A stretch of 34,341 nucleotides of DNA from Streptomyces anulatus. Lineage in GTDB: Bacteria; Actinomycetota; Actinomycetes; Streptomycetales; Streptomycetaceae. Shown here piece by piece: positions 14,546 to 22,093 of this stretch. The notes beneath the pieces were generated by a model that did no database searches, was not told the DNA's origin, and saw only the letters and a program-made list of their open reading frames with translations. Where the stretch lies: assembly GCF_014650675.1 (NCBI RefSeq), contig NZ_BMVK01000030.1, forward strand, positions 1 through 34,341, given 5' to 3'. The position numbers and the translations under genes are program-made. Position 1 is the stretch's first letter. Each line of letters opens with the position of its first letter.

Positions 14546-16212
14546 GCCCCACCGGCCCCGCCGCATCCGACTTTCCGGCCCTGTCCGCCCAAGGGCAGGT
14601 CACCTTCCTCGGCGCCGGTCCCGGCGACCCGGGACTGCTGACCCTGCGCGCCGTCGAGGCGCTCGCGAGCGCGGACGTCCTTGTCGCCGAGCCCGATGTG
14701 CTCGACGTCGTTCGCAGCCATGCGCGGGCAGGCGTGAGCACGCCTGAGCTGACCGTCGTTGACACCTCGTCAACAACCGTCGGTGTACCCGTTCTCAGGG
14801 ATGCGGCCAATCTTGTCATGGAGGCCGCGAAGGGCGGCAGGCGGGTGGTCCGTGCGGTCGCGGGCGACCCGGGCCTGGACGGGAACGCGGGGGCGGAAAT
14901 GCTCGCCTGCGCCGCCGCCGGGGTGCCCTTCGAGGTCGTCCCGGGCGTCGCGAACGCCGTCGGCGTCTCCGCGTACGCCGGGGTGCCGCTGCGTGACGCG
15001 CAGGGTGCGGACGTCCGCTTCGTCGACGCCCGTACCGCCTCCGACCGGTGCTGGAGCGAGGTCGGCGCGAGCGACGCGACCGCCGTGGTCTCCACCACGC
15101 TGGACTCGGTGGCCGCCGCCGCCGGTGAGCTGGTCTCCGCGGGCCGCAAGCCCGACACCCCGCTCACCGTGACGATCGCGGGCACCACCACCCGCCAGCG
15201 CACCTGGACGGCGACCCTCGGGACGATCGCCCAGGTCCTCAAGCAGGCCAAGGTGCTGCCCTCGCCCGAGGGCCACCGGCCGGTCATAGCCGTGGTCGGA
15301 GAGCGCAGCTCCGCCGCCCAGCGCGACCAGCTCGCGTGGTTCGAGTCCAAGCCGATGTTCGGCTGGAAGGTGCTCGTCCCGCGTACGAAGGAGCAGGCCG
15401 CGTCGCTCTCCGACCAGCTGCGTTCCTACGGTGCGGTGCCGCACGAGGTCCCGACGATCGCCGTCGAGCCGCCGCGTACGCCCCAGCAGATGGAGCGCGC
15501 GGTCAAGGGCCTGGTCACCGGGCGCTACGAGTGGATCGCCTTCACCAGCGTGAACGCCGTCAAGGCGGTCCGGGAGAAGTTCGAGGAGTACGGGCTCGAC
15601 GCCCGTGCCTTCGCCGGCATCAAGGTCGCCGCCGTCGGCGAGCAGACCGCCGCGGCGCTGATCGACTTCGGCGTGAAGCCGGACCTGGTGCCGTCCGGCG
15701 AGCAGTCCGCCGCCGGGCTGCTGGAGGACTGGCCGCCCTACGACCCGGTCTTCGACCCGATCGACCGGGTGTTCCTGCCGCGTGCCGACATCGCCACCGA
15801 GACCCTGGTGGCCGGGCTCATTGAGCTGGGCTGGGAGGTCGACGACGTCACCGCGTACCGCACGGTCCGCGCCTCGCCGCCGCCGGCCGACACCCGTGAG
15901 GCGATCAAGGGCGGCGGCTTCGACGCGGTCCTGTTCACCTCGTCCTCGACGGTGCGCAACCTGGTCGGTATCGCGGGCAAGCCGCACAACGTGACGGTGA
16001 TCGCGTGTATCGGCCCCGCCACGGCGAAGACCGCAGAGGAGCACGGCCTGCGGGTCGACGTGCTGTCCCCGGAGCCGTCGGTGCACAAGCTCGCCGAGGC
16101 GCTCGCCGCCTTCGGCGCGCAGCGCCGGGACGCGGCGAAGGAGGCCGGTGACCCGGTGACCCGGCCGAGCGAGCGGCGCCCGGGTGCGCGCAGGCGTCGG
16201 ACGACGACGTAG
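14542..16212 (+). CDS. hemD: Fused SUMT-like domain and uroporphyrinogen-III synthase (HemD)
   Basis: A 556-residue two-domain protein. Residues ~18-245 have the tetrapyrrole methylase fold: FLGAGPGDPGLLTLRA opens it and FEVVPGVANAVGVSAYAGVPL is recognisable. The family's YDRLV motif is replaced by AEPDVL and the GGDPFIFGRG loop by AGDPGLDGNAG (107-117), so methyltransferase activity is doubtful. Residues ~272-535 are a HEM4 domain (VLVPRTKEQAASLSDQL, then FTSVNAVKAV and FTSSSTVRNL), which closes and inverts ring D to give uroporphyrinogen III. The start is TTG 14542, overlapping the hemC TGA by 4 bases; an ATG further in would delete the glycine loop. It is often annotated as bifunctional, but only the synthase half looks intact. 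It ends before two tandem terminators. Confidence 0.93.
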   Translation: MSPTGPAASDFPALSAQGQVTFLGAGPGDPGLLTLRAVEALASADVLVAEPDVLDVVRSHARAGVSTPELTVVDTSSTTVGVPVLRDAANLVMEAAKGGRRVVRAVAGDPGLDGNAGAEMLACAAAGVPFEVVPGVANAVGVSAYAGVPLRDAQGADVRFVDARTASDRCWSEVGASDATAVVSTTLDSVAAAAGELVSAGRKPDTPLTVTIAGTTTRQRTWTATLGTIAQVLKQAKVLPSPEGHRPVIAVVGERSSAAQRDQLAWFESKPMFGWKVLVPRTKEQAASLSDQLRSYGAVPHEVPTIAVEPPRTPQQMERAVKGLVTGRYEWIAFTSVNAVKAVREKFEEYGLDARAFAGIKVAAVGEQTAAALIDFGVKPDLVPSGEQSAAGLLEDWPPYDPVFDPIDRVFLPRADIATETLVAGLIELGWEVDDVTAYRTVRASPPPADTREAIKGGGFDAVLFTSSSTVRNLVGIAGKPHNVTVIACIGPATAKTAEEHGLRVDVLSPEPSVHKLAEALAAFGAQRRDAAKEAGDPVTRPSERRPGARRRRTTT

Positions 16213-16228
16213 TGGTACGAGGGTGAGT

Positions 16229-16256
16229 GGGCCCGGTCGCTCCTGCGGCCGGGCCC
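16229..16256 (+). terminator. First of two tandem terminators after hemD
   Basis: An 8-bp perfect stem (GGGCCCGG, 16229-16236, with 16249-16256) continues through a wobble and three more pairs to a 4-nt TCCT loop, a 12-bp hairpin. It begins 16 nt after the hemD stop. Confidence 0.82.
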
Positions 16257-16270
16257 GCCGCCGTTTCCGG

Positions 16271-16289
16271 GGCCCGTTCGCGGGCCTTT
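16271..16289 (+). terminator. Second tandem terminator after hemD (UUCG loop)
   Basis: GGCCCG-TTCG-CGGGCC (16271-16286) is followed by TTTC. A 6-bp stem capped by the very stable UUCG tetraloop and a short U tract backs up the hairpin 14 nt upstream. Confidence 0.7.
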
Positions 16290-16329
16290 CCCGGCGCGGG
16301 TGTCGGTAAGACCGTGCCGTGTGCGGGTC

Positions 16330-16335
16330 TATCGT
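16330..16335 (+). promoter_or_regulatory. Candidate -10 element (TATCGT) of hemB
   Basis: TATCGT lies 6 nt before the hemB ATG. GAAGG touches the ATG directly, too close to act as a ribosome-binding site, so a leaderless transcript is the simplest reading. It makes hemB independent of rex-hemACD. Confidence 0.5.
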
Positions 16336-16341
16336 CGAAGG

Positions 16342-17349
16342 ATGACTGCGTACGGAAACTTCCCCGGCTCCCGCCCCCGGCGGCTGCGGACGACCCCGGC
16401 GATGCGGCGGATGGTCGCCGAGACACGGCTCGACCCCGCGAACCTGATCCTTCCCGCGTTCGTGCGGGAGGGCATCGACGCCCCGGTCGCCATCTCGTCG
16501 ATGCCCGGGGTGCACCAGCACACCCTGGACACCCTGCGGAAGGCGGCCGTCGAGGCGGTCTCGGCCGGGGTCTCGGGGATCATGCTCTTCGGTGTGCCGG
16601 AGGACGAGAAGAAGGACGCCCGGGGCACGGCGGGCACGGACCCGGACGGCATCCTCCAGGTCGGCCTGCGCGCGGTCCGCGAGGAGGTCGGCGACGACCT
16701 GGTCGTGATGTCGGACCTGTGCCTGGACGAGTACACCGACCACGGCCACTGCGGAGTCCTCGACGGCGACGGCCGGGTGGACAACGACGCGACGCTGGAG
16801 CGGTACGCGGAGATGGCCCAGGTCCAGGCGGACGCCGGGGCCCATGTGGTGGGCCCCAGCGGGATGATGGACGGTCAGGTCGGCGTGGTCCGTGACGCCC
16901 TGGACCAGACCGGGTACGAGGACGTGTCGATCCTCGCCTACACCGTGAAGTACAGCTCGGCCTTCTACGGTCCCTTCCGCGAGGCCGTCGGCTCCTCGCT
17001 GACCGGCGACCGCAAGACCTACCAGCAGGACCCGGCCAATGCCCGCGAGTCGCTGCGGGAGCTGGCGCTGGACCTGGAGGAGGGCGCGGACATGGTCATG
17101 GTGAAGCCCGCCGGGCCGTATCTGGACGTCCTCGCCAAGGTCGCGGAGTCCGTGGACGTGCCGGTCGCGGCGTACCAGATCAGCGGCGAGTACGCGATGA
17201 TCGAGGCCGCCGCCGAGCGGGGCTGGATCGACCGTGACAAGGCGATCCTGGAGAGCCTGACCGGGATCCGGCGGGCCGGGGCGCAGATGATCCTCACCTA
17301 CTGGGCGACCGAGGCCGCCCAGTGGCTCGGGCGGGACGCCCGGCGCTGA
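16342..17349 (+). CDS. hemB: Delta-aminolevulinic acid dehydratase (porphobilinogen synthase)
   Basis: A 335-residue enzyme joining two 5-aminolevulinate molecules into porphobilinogen. The two Schiff-base lysines are Lys203 (TVKYSSAFYGPF) and Lys255 (VMVKPAGPYLD). The metal-site loop reads DLCLDEYTDHGHCG, with Cys127, Asp129 and Cys137: a mix of the three-Cys zinc pattern and the Asp-rich magnesium pattern, so the metal is not obvious. ATG 16342 matches the family N-terminus; an upstream in-frame start would add 14 residues that do not resemble the family. It is separated from hemD by 129 bp with two terminators, so it is probably transcribed on its own. Confidence 0.97.
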   Translation: MTAYGNFPGSRPRRLRTTPAMRRMVAETRLDPANLILPAFVREGIDAPVAISSMPGVHQHTLDTLRKAAVEAVSAGVSGIMLFGVPEDEKKDARGTAGTDPDGILQVGLRAVREEVGDDLVVMSDLCLDEYTDHGHCGVLDGDGRVDNDATLERYAEMAQVQADAGAHVVGPSGMMDGQVGVVRDALDQTGYEDVSILAYTVKYSSAFYGPFREAVGSSLTGDRKTYQQDPANARESLRELALDLEEGADMVMVKPAGPYLDVLAKVAESVDVPVAAYQISGEYAMIEAAAERGWIDRDKAILESLTGIRRAGAQMILTYWATEAAQWLGRDARR

Positions 17350-17374
17350 GCCGGTCCGCCCGGCCCGCTGTGTT

Positions 17375-17857
17375 TCACGGCCCACCCGCTCCGGTCTCCT
17401 GGAGCCGGTGGGCCTCCTCGATGGCGAAGCGGGCGCCGGACTGTACGAGAGGGTCCTCGTCGGCCCGTGCGGTGGTGTCCAGGACCGCGGCGACGACCGG
17501 GTCGGCCGTGTAGGGCGCCAGCGACATCGCCGCGTACTGGCGGACCAGGTCCTCCTCCGGGTCCCGCAGGGCGCTGAGCAGGGCGCGGCCCGCTTCGTGG
17601 CGCAGAGCGGGATCGGCCGGGGGCCACAGGCGCAGGACGGTGGCGCTCTCGACGCGGGCGAGGTCGTACTCGCCGGGGTCGGCGACGACCGAGACGAGGA
17701 ACGGCAGCGCCTGGGCGTTGTCGTCCAGCTCGGTGATGATCTCGCGCTTGCGGTCGTTGTCGGGAGGCAGGGAGCGGAACTCGGCTATCAGACGTTCTGC
17801 GGCTTCGGCCGCTTCCGTCGTGGTCGTGAGGTTCGTGTCGTTCATGGGGGTGGACAC
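17375..17857 (-). CDS. HEAT-repeat-like protein
   Basis: A 160-residue, soluble, acidic all-helical protein. Segments such as ARVESATVLRLWP, LRHEAGRALLSALRDPEEDLVRQYAAMSLAPYT and PVVAAVLDTTARADEDPLVQSGARFAI have the spacing and Ala/Leu/Asp pattern of HEAT or PBS-lyase-type repeats, which form protein-binding superhelices. Such proteins are often encoded next to genes for toxins or envelope factors as binding or immunity partners, but nothing here proves that role. The start is GTG 17857, 6 bp after the stop of the upstream membrane-protein gene; an internal ATG at 17845 is equally possible. Neither has a clear ribosome-binding site, so translation is probably coupled. Confidence 0.72.
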   Translation of the reverse strand: MSTPMNDTNLTTTTEAAEAAERLIAEFRSLPPDNDRKREIITELDDNAQALPFLVSVVADPGEYDLARVESATVLRLWPPADPALRHEAGRALLSALRDPEEDLVRQYAAMSLAPYTADPVVAAVLDTTARADEDPLVQSGARFAIEEAHRLQETGAGGP

Positions 17858-17863
17858 TTTCTG

Positions 17864-18247
17864 TCAGGGCCAGTCGACCAGTGCCATGAATGCTACGAAA
17901 GTGACCCCGACGACGGTGGGGGCGGTGAGGGCCAGGCCCACGCGCCGGGCGGCGTGGCGGAGCTGGTGGGGGACGGCCCAGGTGGCGACCAGCACGATCA
18001 GGGCGAGGACCAGGCCGATGCACAGGACGGTCCACGCGGTGGTGAAGCTCGCGTCGAAGCGGTCGGCCGCCGCCCCGTTGCAGGAGTCGCACGCCATCGG
18101 GGTGAGCCCGCCGATGAACAGCGCGACGAGTCCCATCGGCAGCGTCACGATCGTGGAGATCAGCGGGGCGACCCACGCACGGGGGTCGGGGGCGTGCGTG
18201 GGTCCGGTCACCGGGGTGCTGCCGCTGTCGTGGCTGTTCTCGCTCAT
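17864..18247 (-). CDS. Small membrane protein, three predicted helices
   Basis: A 127-residue protein of unknown family. A hydrophilic N-terminus (MSENSHDSGSTPVTG) is followed by three hydrophobic helices: about 27-47 (PLISTIVTLPMGLVALFIGG), about 70-92 (WTVLCIGLVLALIVLVATWAV) and about 105-125 (ALTAPTVVGVTFVAFMALV). The first loop holds ACDSCNGAAADRFDASF, a CxxC pair that could bind a metal or form a disulfide outside the membrane. It lies between the 683-residue gene (49 bp upstream) and the HEAT-like gene (6 bp downstream) in one minus-strand cassette. Confidence 0.72.
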   Translation of the reverse strand: MSENSHDSGSTPVTGPTHAPDPRAWVAPLISTIVTLPMGLVALFIGGLTPMACDSCNGAAADRFDASFTTAWTVLCIGLVLALIVLVATWAVPHQLRHAARRVGLALTAPTVVGVTFVAFMALVDWP

Positions 18248-18296
18248 GGGTCCGAGTCAACCCCCCGGGGTCTGCCGCCCGCATGAGTACGAGGGC

Positions 18297-20348
18297 TCAG
18301 TCCGCGGCGGTCCGGTCGGCGCGGGCCTCCGCCCAGGCGTGTGCCGCCGCCAGTTGCCCGTCCGTGAGGGGCGGGCTGACCTGGTCCGGGTAGCGGAACG
18401 CGTAGTGCTCGCGCGCGGTCCTCAGCCCGATCGCGCGGGCCGCGTCGGTGAGGCGGGGGTCGTCGGCGACCTCCTGGGCGCGCCGCAGCCAGCTGTGGCT
18501 GCGCGGGTCGACGGCGTAGTGCCAGAGCGGCTGGGCGGGGTCGGCCACCCCGATCAGGACCCGGTGCAGGACGTACTCGCTGACGCAGCGCTGTCCGATC
18601 AGCCGCTCGGCGACGAGCAGGGGGTGCGTGCCGTCGAGCCGGGCGCGGAGCAGCACCCAGGTCATCAACTGCCCGTTGTCGTCCTCGCCGGAGACCACGA
18701 AGTCCCACAGCTCGGTGGCTTTCGCCTCGTCCGGTGCGCCGAGGTGGGTCAGCAGCCGGACCGGGGTCTTCCAGAGCGGCTTGGGCTTCGCCCACCAGGC
18801 CAGCATCGCTTCGGCGGCCGGGTGGCCCAGATCCTGGGCGAGGCAGGTCAGGGTGACCAGGGGGTGACGCCACTCGGTGTAGGTGGTGCGGTACTGCTTG
18901 GTCAGCTCCTTCTTCCAGCGCGGCAGGAGCGCTTCCAGCTCGGCTTCGCCCGCCTCGCCGTGGGCGTGGAGCAGTTCGAGGCAGAACGCGATGCCCTGGA
19001 CGCCGGTGGACGGGTCGGCCACCCGGTCGCGCAGCCATTGGACGTCGGCGGGGGTCAGGGTGCGGTAGCGGTGGTAGAGGTCGCAGAGCCCGCCCTGGTA
19101 ACCGGTGAGGTCGGGGCCGGTGCCCGCGAGCAGGTCGTCGCGGGCGGCCTCGTAGCGGTCGGCGGCGGCGAGCACCTCGGCCTCGGTGCCGCCGGGGTGC
19201 TGGGCCGCCTGCTCCCGTACGTGGGCGACCTGGTCGTACGCCTTGCGCGCGGCGGCCACGCGCAGGGGGCGCGGCAGGTCGTCGTCGGTGGCGAGGCGGA
19301 CGGCGGTGAGGGCCGCGTACGCCTGGGCGGCGTGGCGGTCCGCCGTCGGCCGGGCGGCGCGCCAGTCGCGCGTGACGGCGGCGCTGAGCGCGGCGAACAG
19401 GCTGTTCATGGACGTATCGGGGGCGTTGTGTGCGGTCAGCTCCGCGGCGAGCACGGCGGCGGACCGTACCGGGTCGGGCTCGTGGACCGCCCGGTGCACC
19501 TCCAGCCAGGGGCGGATCGCGGGCGGACCGCCGGCGAGCGACCACCCGCGCAGGACGTCCAGGGCCCGGGGGGAGGGGGCCGCGCCCAGGGTGTCGGACG
19601 CCTGGGGGCCGAGGTGTTCCACCGTGTCCCAGACCTCCTCGTGGTCGTGGCGCAGCAGCGCGTCGAGCAGCGCCGCCCAGGCGGGCCACTCGGTGAGCCG
19701 CCCGGCGTACTCCTCCCGCCAGGCCGGCAGCAGCCGTGACGTCTCCTCGGGGGTCAGCGCCTGCCGTGCCTCCAGTGCGGTGACGCATCCCGCCGCCCCG
19801 GAGAGCTCCACCGGATCGCGCAGCCGGTCGTGCAGCCAGCTTTCCTCGGCGGCGGTCAGCGGGTCGTGCTCCACGGCGCGGGCGGTCCGGCTGCGGGGCG
19901 TGCCGAGGCGGCCGAGGAACTGGCGGACGCCTGCGGTGTCTTCGGGGTCGGGCAGTCCGTCGGCGTCCCTCGCCGTGACCTTGTCGAGCCGGAACGCGCC
20001 CTGCGGGCCGCCGTCGAGGATCCGGTAGCCGTCCGGGCCGTCGCCGAGGCCCGCGGCGACGGTGGCGTGGTCGCCGCCCCAGTACACGTACAGCTCGCGG
20101 TCCAGGCCGCCGGAGCGGTCGAAGGCGGAGTGGGACTGCCAGTGCCAGTAGGCGAAGGAGGTGCTGGTGGAGAGGGACCGGGTCGCGAACATCTCGGCCG
20201 CGTCCTCGTGGCCGTCGGACTGGGTGTAGCGGCTCCGGGTCGGCGGCGGGAGGACGGCGAAGCCGTCGCCGCCGAGCGTGCGCCACCACTTCTTGATGCT
20301 GCTGAGGTCCGACCGCCGCTCGGCCGTACGGCCCTTGTCCGGTGCCAT
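18297..20348 (-). CDS. Large conserved protein of unknown function (683 residues)
   Basis: I do not recognise this protein. It is soluble, with no signal peptide or membrane segment, and rich in Trp, Ala, Leu and Asp. The first ~110 residues (KKWWRTLGGDGFAVLPPP, SFAYWHWQSHSAF, YVYWGGDH) look like a separate beta-containing domain. From ~165 on it is almost wholly helical with repeated LLDALLRHD, EAEVLAAADRYEAARDD and AELEALLPRWKKEL patterns, suggesting an alpha-solenoid. ATG 20348 is the first ATG in the open frame; a GTG overlapping the stop of the DUF4253 gene would add ~24 residues of Gly/Pro/Ala repeats and would couple the two genes. Confidence 0.65.
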   Translation of the reverse strand: MAPDKGRTAERRSDLSSIKKWWRTLGGDGFAVLPPPTRSRYTQSDGHEDAAEMFATRSLSTSTSFAYWHWQSHSAFDRSGGLDRELYVYWGGDHATVAAGLGDGPDGYRILDGGPQGAFRLDKVTARDADGLPDPEDTAGVRQFLGRLGTPRSRTARAVEHDPLTAAEESWLHDRLRDPVELSGAAGCVTALEARQALTPEETSRLLPAWREEYAGRLTEWPAWAALLDALLRHDHEEVWDTVEHLGPQASDTLGAAPSPRALDVLRGWSLAGGPPAIRPWLEVHRAVHEPDPVRSAAVLAAELTAHNAPDTSMNSLFAALSAAVTRDWRAARPTADRHAAQAYAALTAVRLATDDDLPRPLRVAAARKAYDQVAHVREQAAQHPGGTEAEVLAAADRYEAARDDLLAGTGPDLTGYQGGLCDLYHRYRTLTPADVQWLRDRVADPSTGVQGIAFCLELLHAHGEAGEAELEALLPRWKKELTKQYRTTYTEWRHPLVTLTCLAQDLGHPAAEAMLAWWAKPKPLWKTPVRLLTHLGAPDEAKATELWDFVVSGEDDNGQLMTWVLLRARLDGTHPLLVAERLIGQRCVSEYVLHRVLIGVADPAQPLWHYAVDPRSHSWLRRAQEVADDPRLTDAARAIGLRTAREHYAFRYPDQVSPPLTDGQLAAAHAWAEARADRTAAD

Positions 20349-20428
20349 CGTGTCCCGTCCCGTCGTGCCTGGTCCCGCTGCCTCCGGCCCTGCTGCCGCC
20401 GGTCCCGCTGCCCCTGGTCCCGGCTGGT

Positions 20429-21277
20429 TCAGTCCCACCAGAACGACCACGCTTCCTGGTTGAGCACGGCCTTCTCGGCGTAGACGCCGAGGTCGTACGG
20501 CGGGGACTGGTCGATGTTGTCGGGGCAGAACGCGTAGTGCTCGGCGGCCAGGGCGCGGGCTTCTTCGGCGGTGGCGGGCGGGCGGCCCACGGAGACGATC
20601 ATCGTGTCGAAGCCGAGCACCACGACCCGGGCGTCGTAGCGGTCCTCCCAGGAGCGGAGGACCGCGCAGAGCCGGGCCACGTCGTTCTCGTGGTTCATCG
20701 GGCCCGACCAGCCGATCGCCGCCGGTATGTCGGCGCTGCGGCGGGCCGGGACGAGAGCCATCCGGGCCCCGCCGAGCCATGCGTCCGCGTCGGCGGCGAT
20801 CACGCCCGCGAGTCCTGCGGCCGCCACGTCGGCGTCCTCGGCCGCCTCACGGGCGGGGACGGGCGCGAGGCCGGGCCAGGAGCCGGGGCCCGCGGGGCCG
20901 TCGGTGTCCGGCCCGGTCCCGTCCGTGTCCGATCCGGCGTTCTCCGGGGCGACTTCGTCGGCCGCGTAGTCCGTCCAGTAGCCCGCGAGCACCTCGTCGG
21001 CGTCGTGGTCGCCGGGGTACGACGTGTCGTCCGGGCAGAGGTCCCACTCCTCGGGCCACTGGTCGCGCCGGCCGCCCGTGACCAGCACCGGCAGCAGCCC
21101 GAGCGGCCGCCCGGCCGCCCGCAGCCTCGACCAGTCGCGCAGGTCGGCCGGGCCGTCCGCGTACCAGAGAAGCGGCTCGTGCCAGGGGCCGTCCAGCGTG
21201 GCGTCCACCAGGGAGCCGGGCGGGAGGTCCAGGCCGGAAGTGGCCAGGGAAGGGAGTGGATTGGGGAGCGTCGCCAT
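20429..21277 (-). CDS. DUF4253 domain-containing protein
   Basis: A 282-residue cytosolic protein. The C-terminal ~110 residues match DUF4253 as I know it: LRSWEDRYDARVVVLGFDT, then ALAAEHYAFCPDNIDQ and a LNQEAWSFWWD end. The centre has an acidic, Gly/Pro/Asp-rich linker (about 120-150). The function of DUF4253 is not established; it occurs among small proteins of variable actinobacterial loci. ATG 21277 has no Shine-Dalgarno sequence but lies 7 nt after TAGGCT, so the mRNA is probably leaderless. It heads a minus-strand cassette with the 683-residue protein, the membrane protein and the HEAT-like protein. Confidence 0.8.
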   Translation of the reverse strand: MATLPNPLPSLATSGLDLPPGSLVDATLDGPWHEPLLWYADGPADLRDWSRLRAAGRPLGLLPVLVTGGRRDQWPEEWDLCPDDTSYPGDHDADEVLAGYWTDYAADEVAPENAGSDTDGTGPDTDGPAGPGSWPGLAPVPAREAAEDADVAAAGLAGVIAADADAWLGGARMALVPARRSADIPAAIGWSGPMNHENDVARLCAVLRSWEDRYDARVVVLGFDTMIVSVGRPPATAEEARALAAEHYAFCPDNIDQSPPYDLGVYAEKAVLNQEAWSFWWD

Positions 21278-21284
21278 GGTGGGG

Positions 21285-21290
21285 AGCCTA
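21285..21290 (-). promoter_or_regulatory. Candidate -10 element (TAGGCT) of the DUF4253 cassette
   Basis: On the minus strand, TAGGCT lies 7 nt before the ATG at 21277, with no ribosome-binding site between. It is a good TAnnnT match; the -35 is unclear. Confidence 0.5.
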
Positions 21291-21384
21291 GGCGGCGCCA
21301 CTGACAACGTCCCCGGCAGTGCCCCTGGTCGCCGGTGCGTTATTGCCGGTGCGGAACGGGAGGCGATACGGGACACTCGGCCGG

Positions 21385-22038
21385 GTGATCGTGATGCAGC
21401 CCGTCCTGGAGACCCGCACCCCCGACGACTTCTCCCTCTGGCCCGTCGCCGTGGACACGTCGTCGCGGTTCCTGGCGCTGAGCGGAAACCTCACTTCCGC
21501 CGAGGTCGGGACAGCGCTGATGTTCATCGTCCGCTGCAACGACATCGACCCCGATCCCGGCGTGGGGGACGACCGTCCGCCGCGCCCGGCGGACCCGCTC
21601 GCGTCCTTCCTGCACGGCCTGCTGACGTTCGACGACCTCTTCGCCTCCGGTGGTCTGCGGGTCGTGGACGGCTCGACCGGCGTCACGCTGCTCCCCGGCT
21701 GTTGCAGCGGGCTGGAGGACTGGCGAGGTGTGTACGCGGTCCTCGACGGCGCCGGATCGCCCTTCCTCGGGCACGACCCCGATCCCGTCGTCGACCGGTC
21801 CGGTGAATCCGTCCGGCTGGTCGTGGACTTCGAGCAGAGCGACAGCCCGGTGATCGAGTTGTCGGCCGTCGAGCTGCGCCGGCTGCTGGACGGGGTCGGA
21901 CGGGACCTCGCCGCCTTCCTTGCCCTGGCCGCCGCATGGGCCCGCCTGCACCTGCCCGACCACGCCGAACCCGTCATCGAGGCGCTCGCCCGTGTGCTCG
22001 GCGTACCCGCGAACGGCGGTACACGGCAGGCATCTTGA
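21385..22038 (+). CDS. Conserved protein of unknown function
   Basis: About 217 residues, soluble, with no recognised domain. It starts (V/M)IVMQPVLETRTPDDFSLWPVAVDTSS and contains a central LLPGCCSGLEDWRGVYAVLDG segment with adjacent Cys residues. A short FEQSDSPVIELSAVELRRLLDGV follows, and the C-terminal helix contains FLALAAAWARLHLP. The combination resembles small uncharacterised actinobacterial proteins near immunity-type genes, but I do not assign a role. GTG 21385 is preferred because GACACT lies 7 nt upstream in the arrangement seen at other starts here; ATG 21394 is the alternative. It is divergent from the DUF4253 gene. Confidence 0.65.
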   Translation: MIVMQPVLETRTPDDFSLWPVAVDTSSRFLALSGNLTSAEVGTALMFIVRCNDIDPDPGVGDDRPPRPADPLASFLHGLLTFDDLFASGGLRVVDGSTGVTLLPGCCSGLEDWRGVYAVLDGAGSPFLGHDPDPVVDRSGESVRLVVDFEQSDSPVIELSAVELRRLLDGVGRDLAAFLALAAAWARLHLPDHAEPVIEALARVLGVPANGGTRQAS

Positions 22039-22093
22039 GCGCCGCGACGGGCCCGGGGGCCGAAAGCCGGTGCGGTACGGGGGTGGCTGGATA

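Noticed and set aside
14770..17385. 871-codon minus-strand open frame opposite hemD and hemB
   Set aside because: No recognisable domain, and it crosses two terminators; the plus-strand genes are unambiguous.
17640..19739. 699-codon plus-strand open frame opposite the minus-strand cassette
   Set aside because: Low-complexity Gly/Arg/Val translation spanning three minus-strand genes and their gaps; the minus frames have better amino-acid composition and ordered starts.
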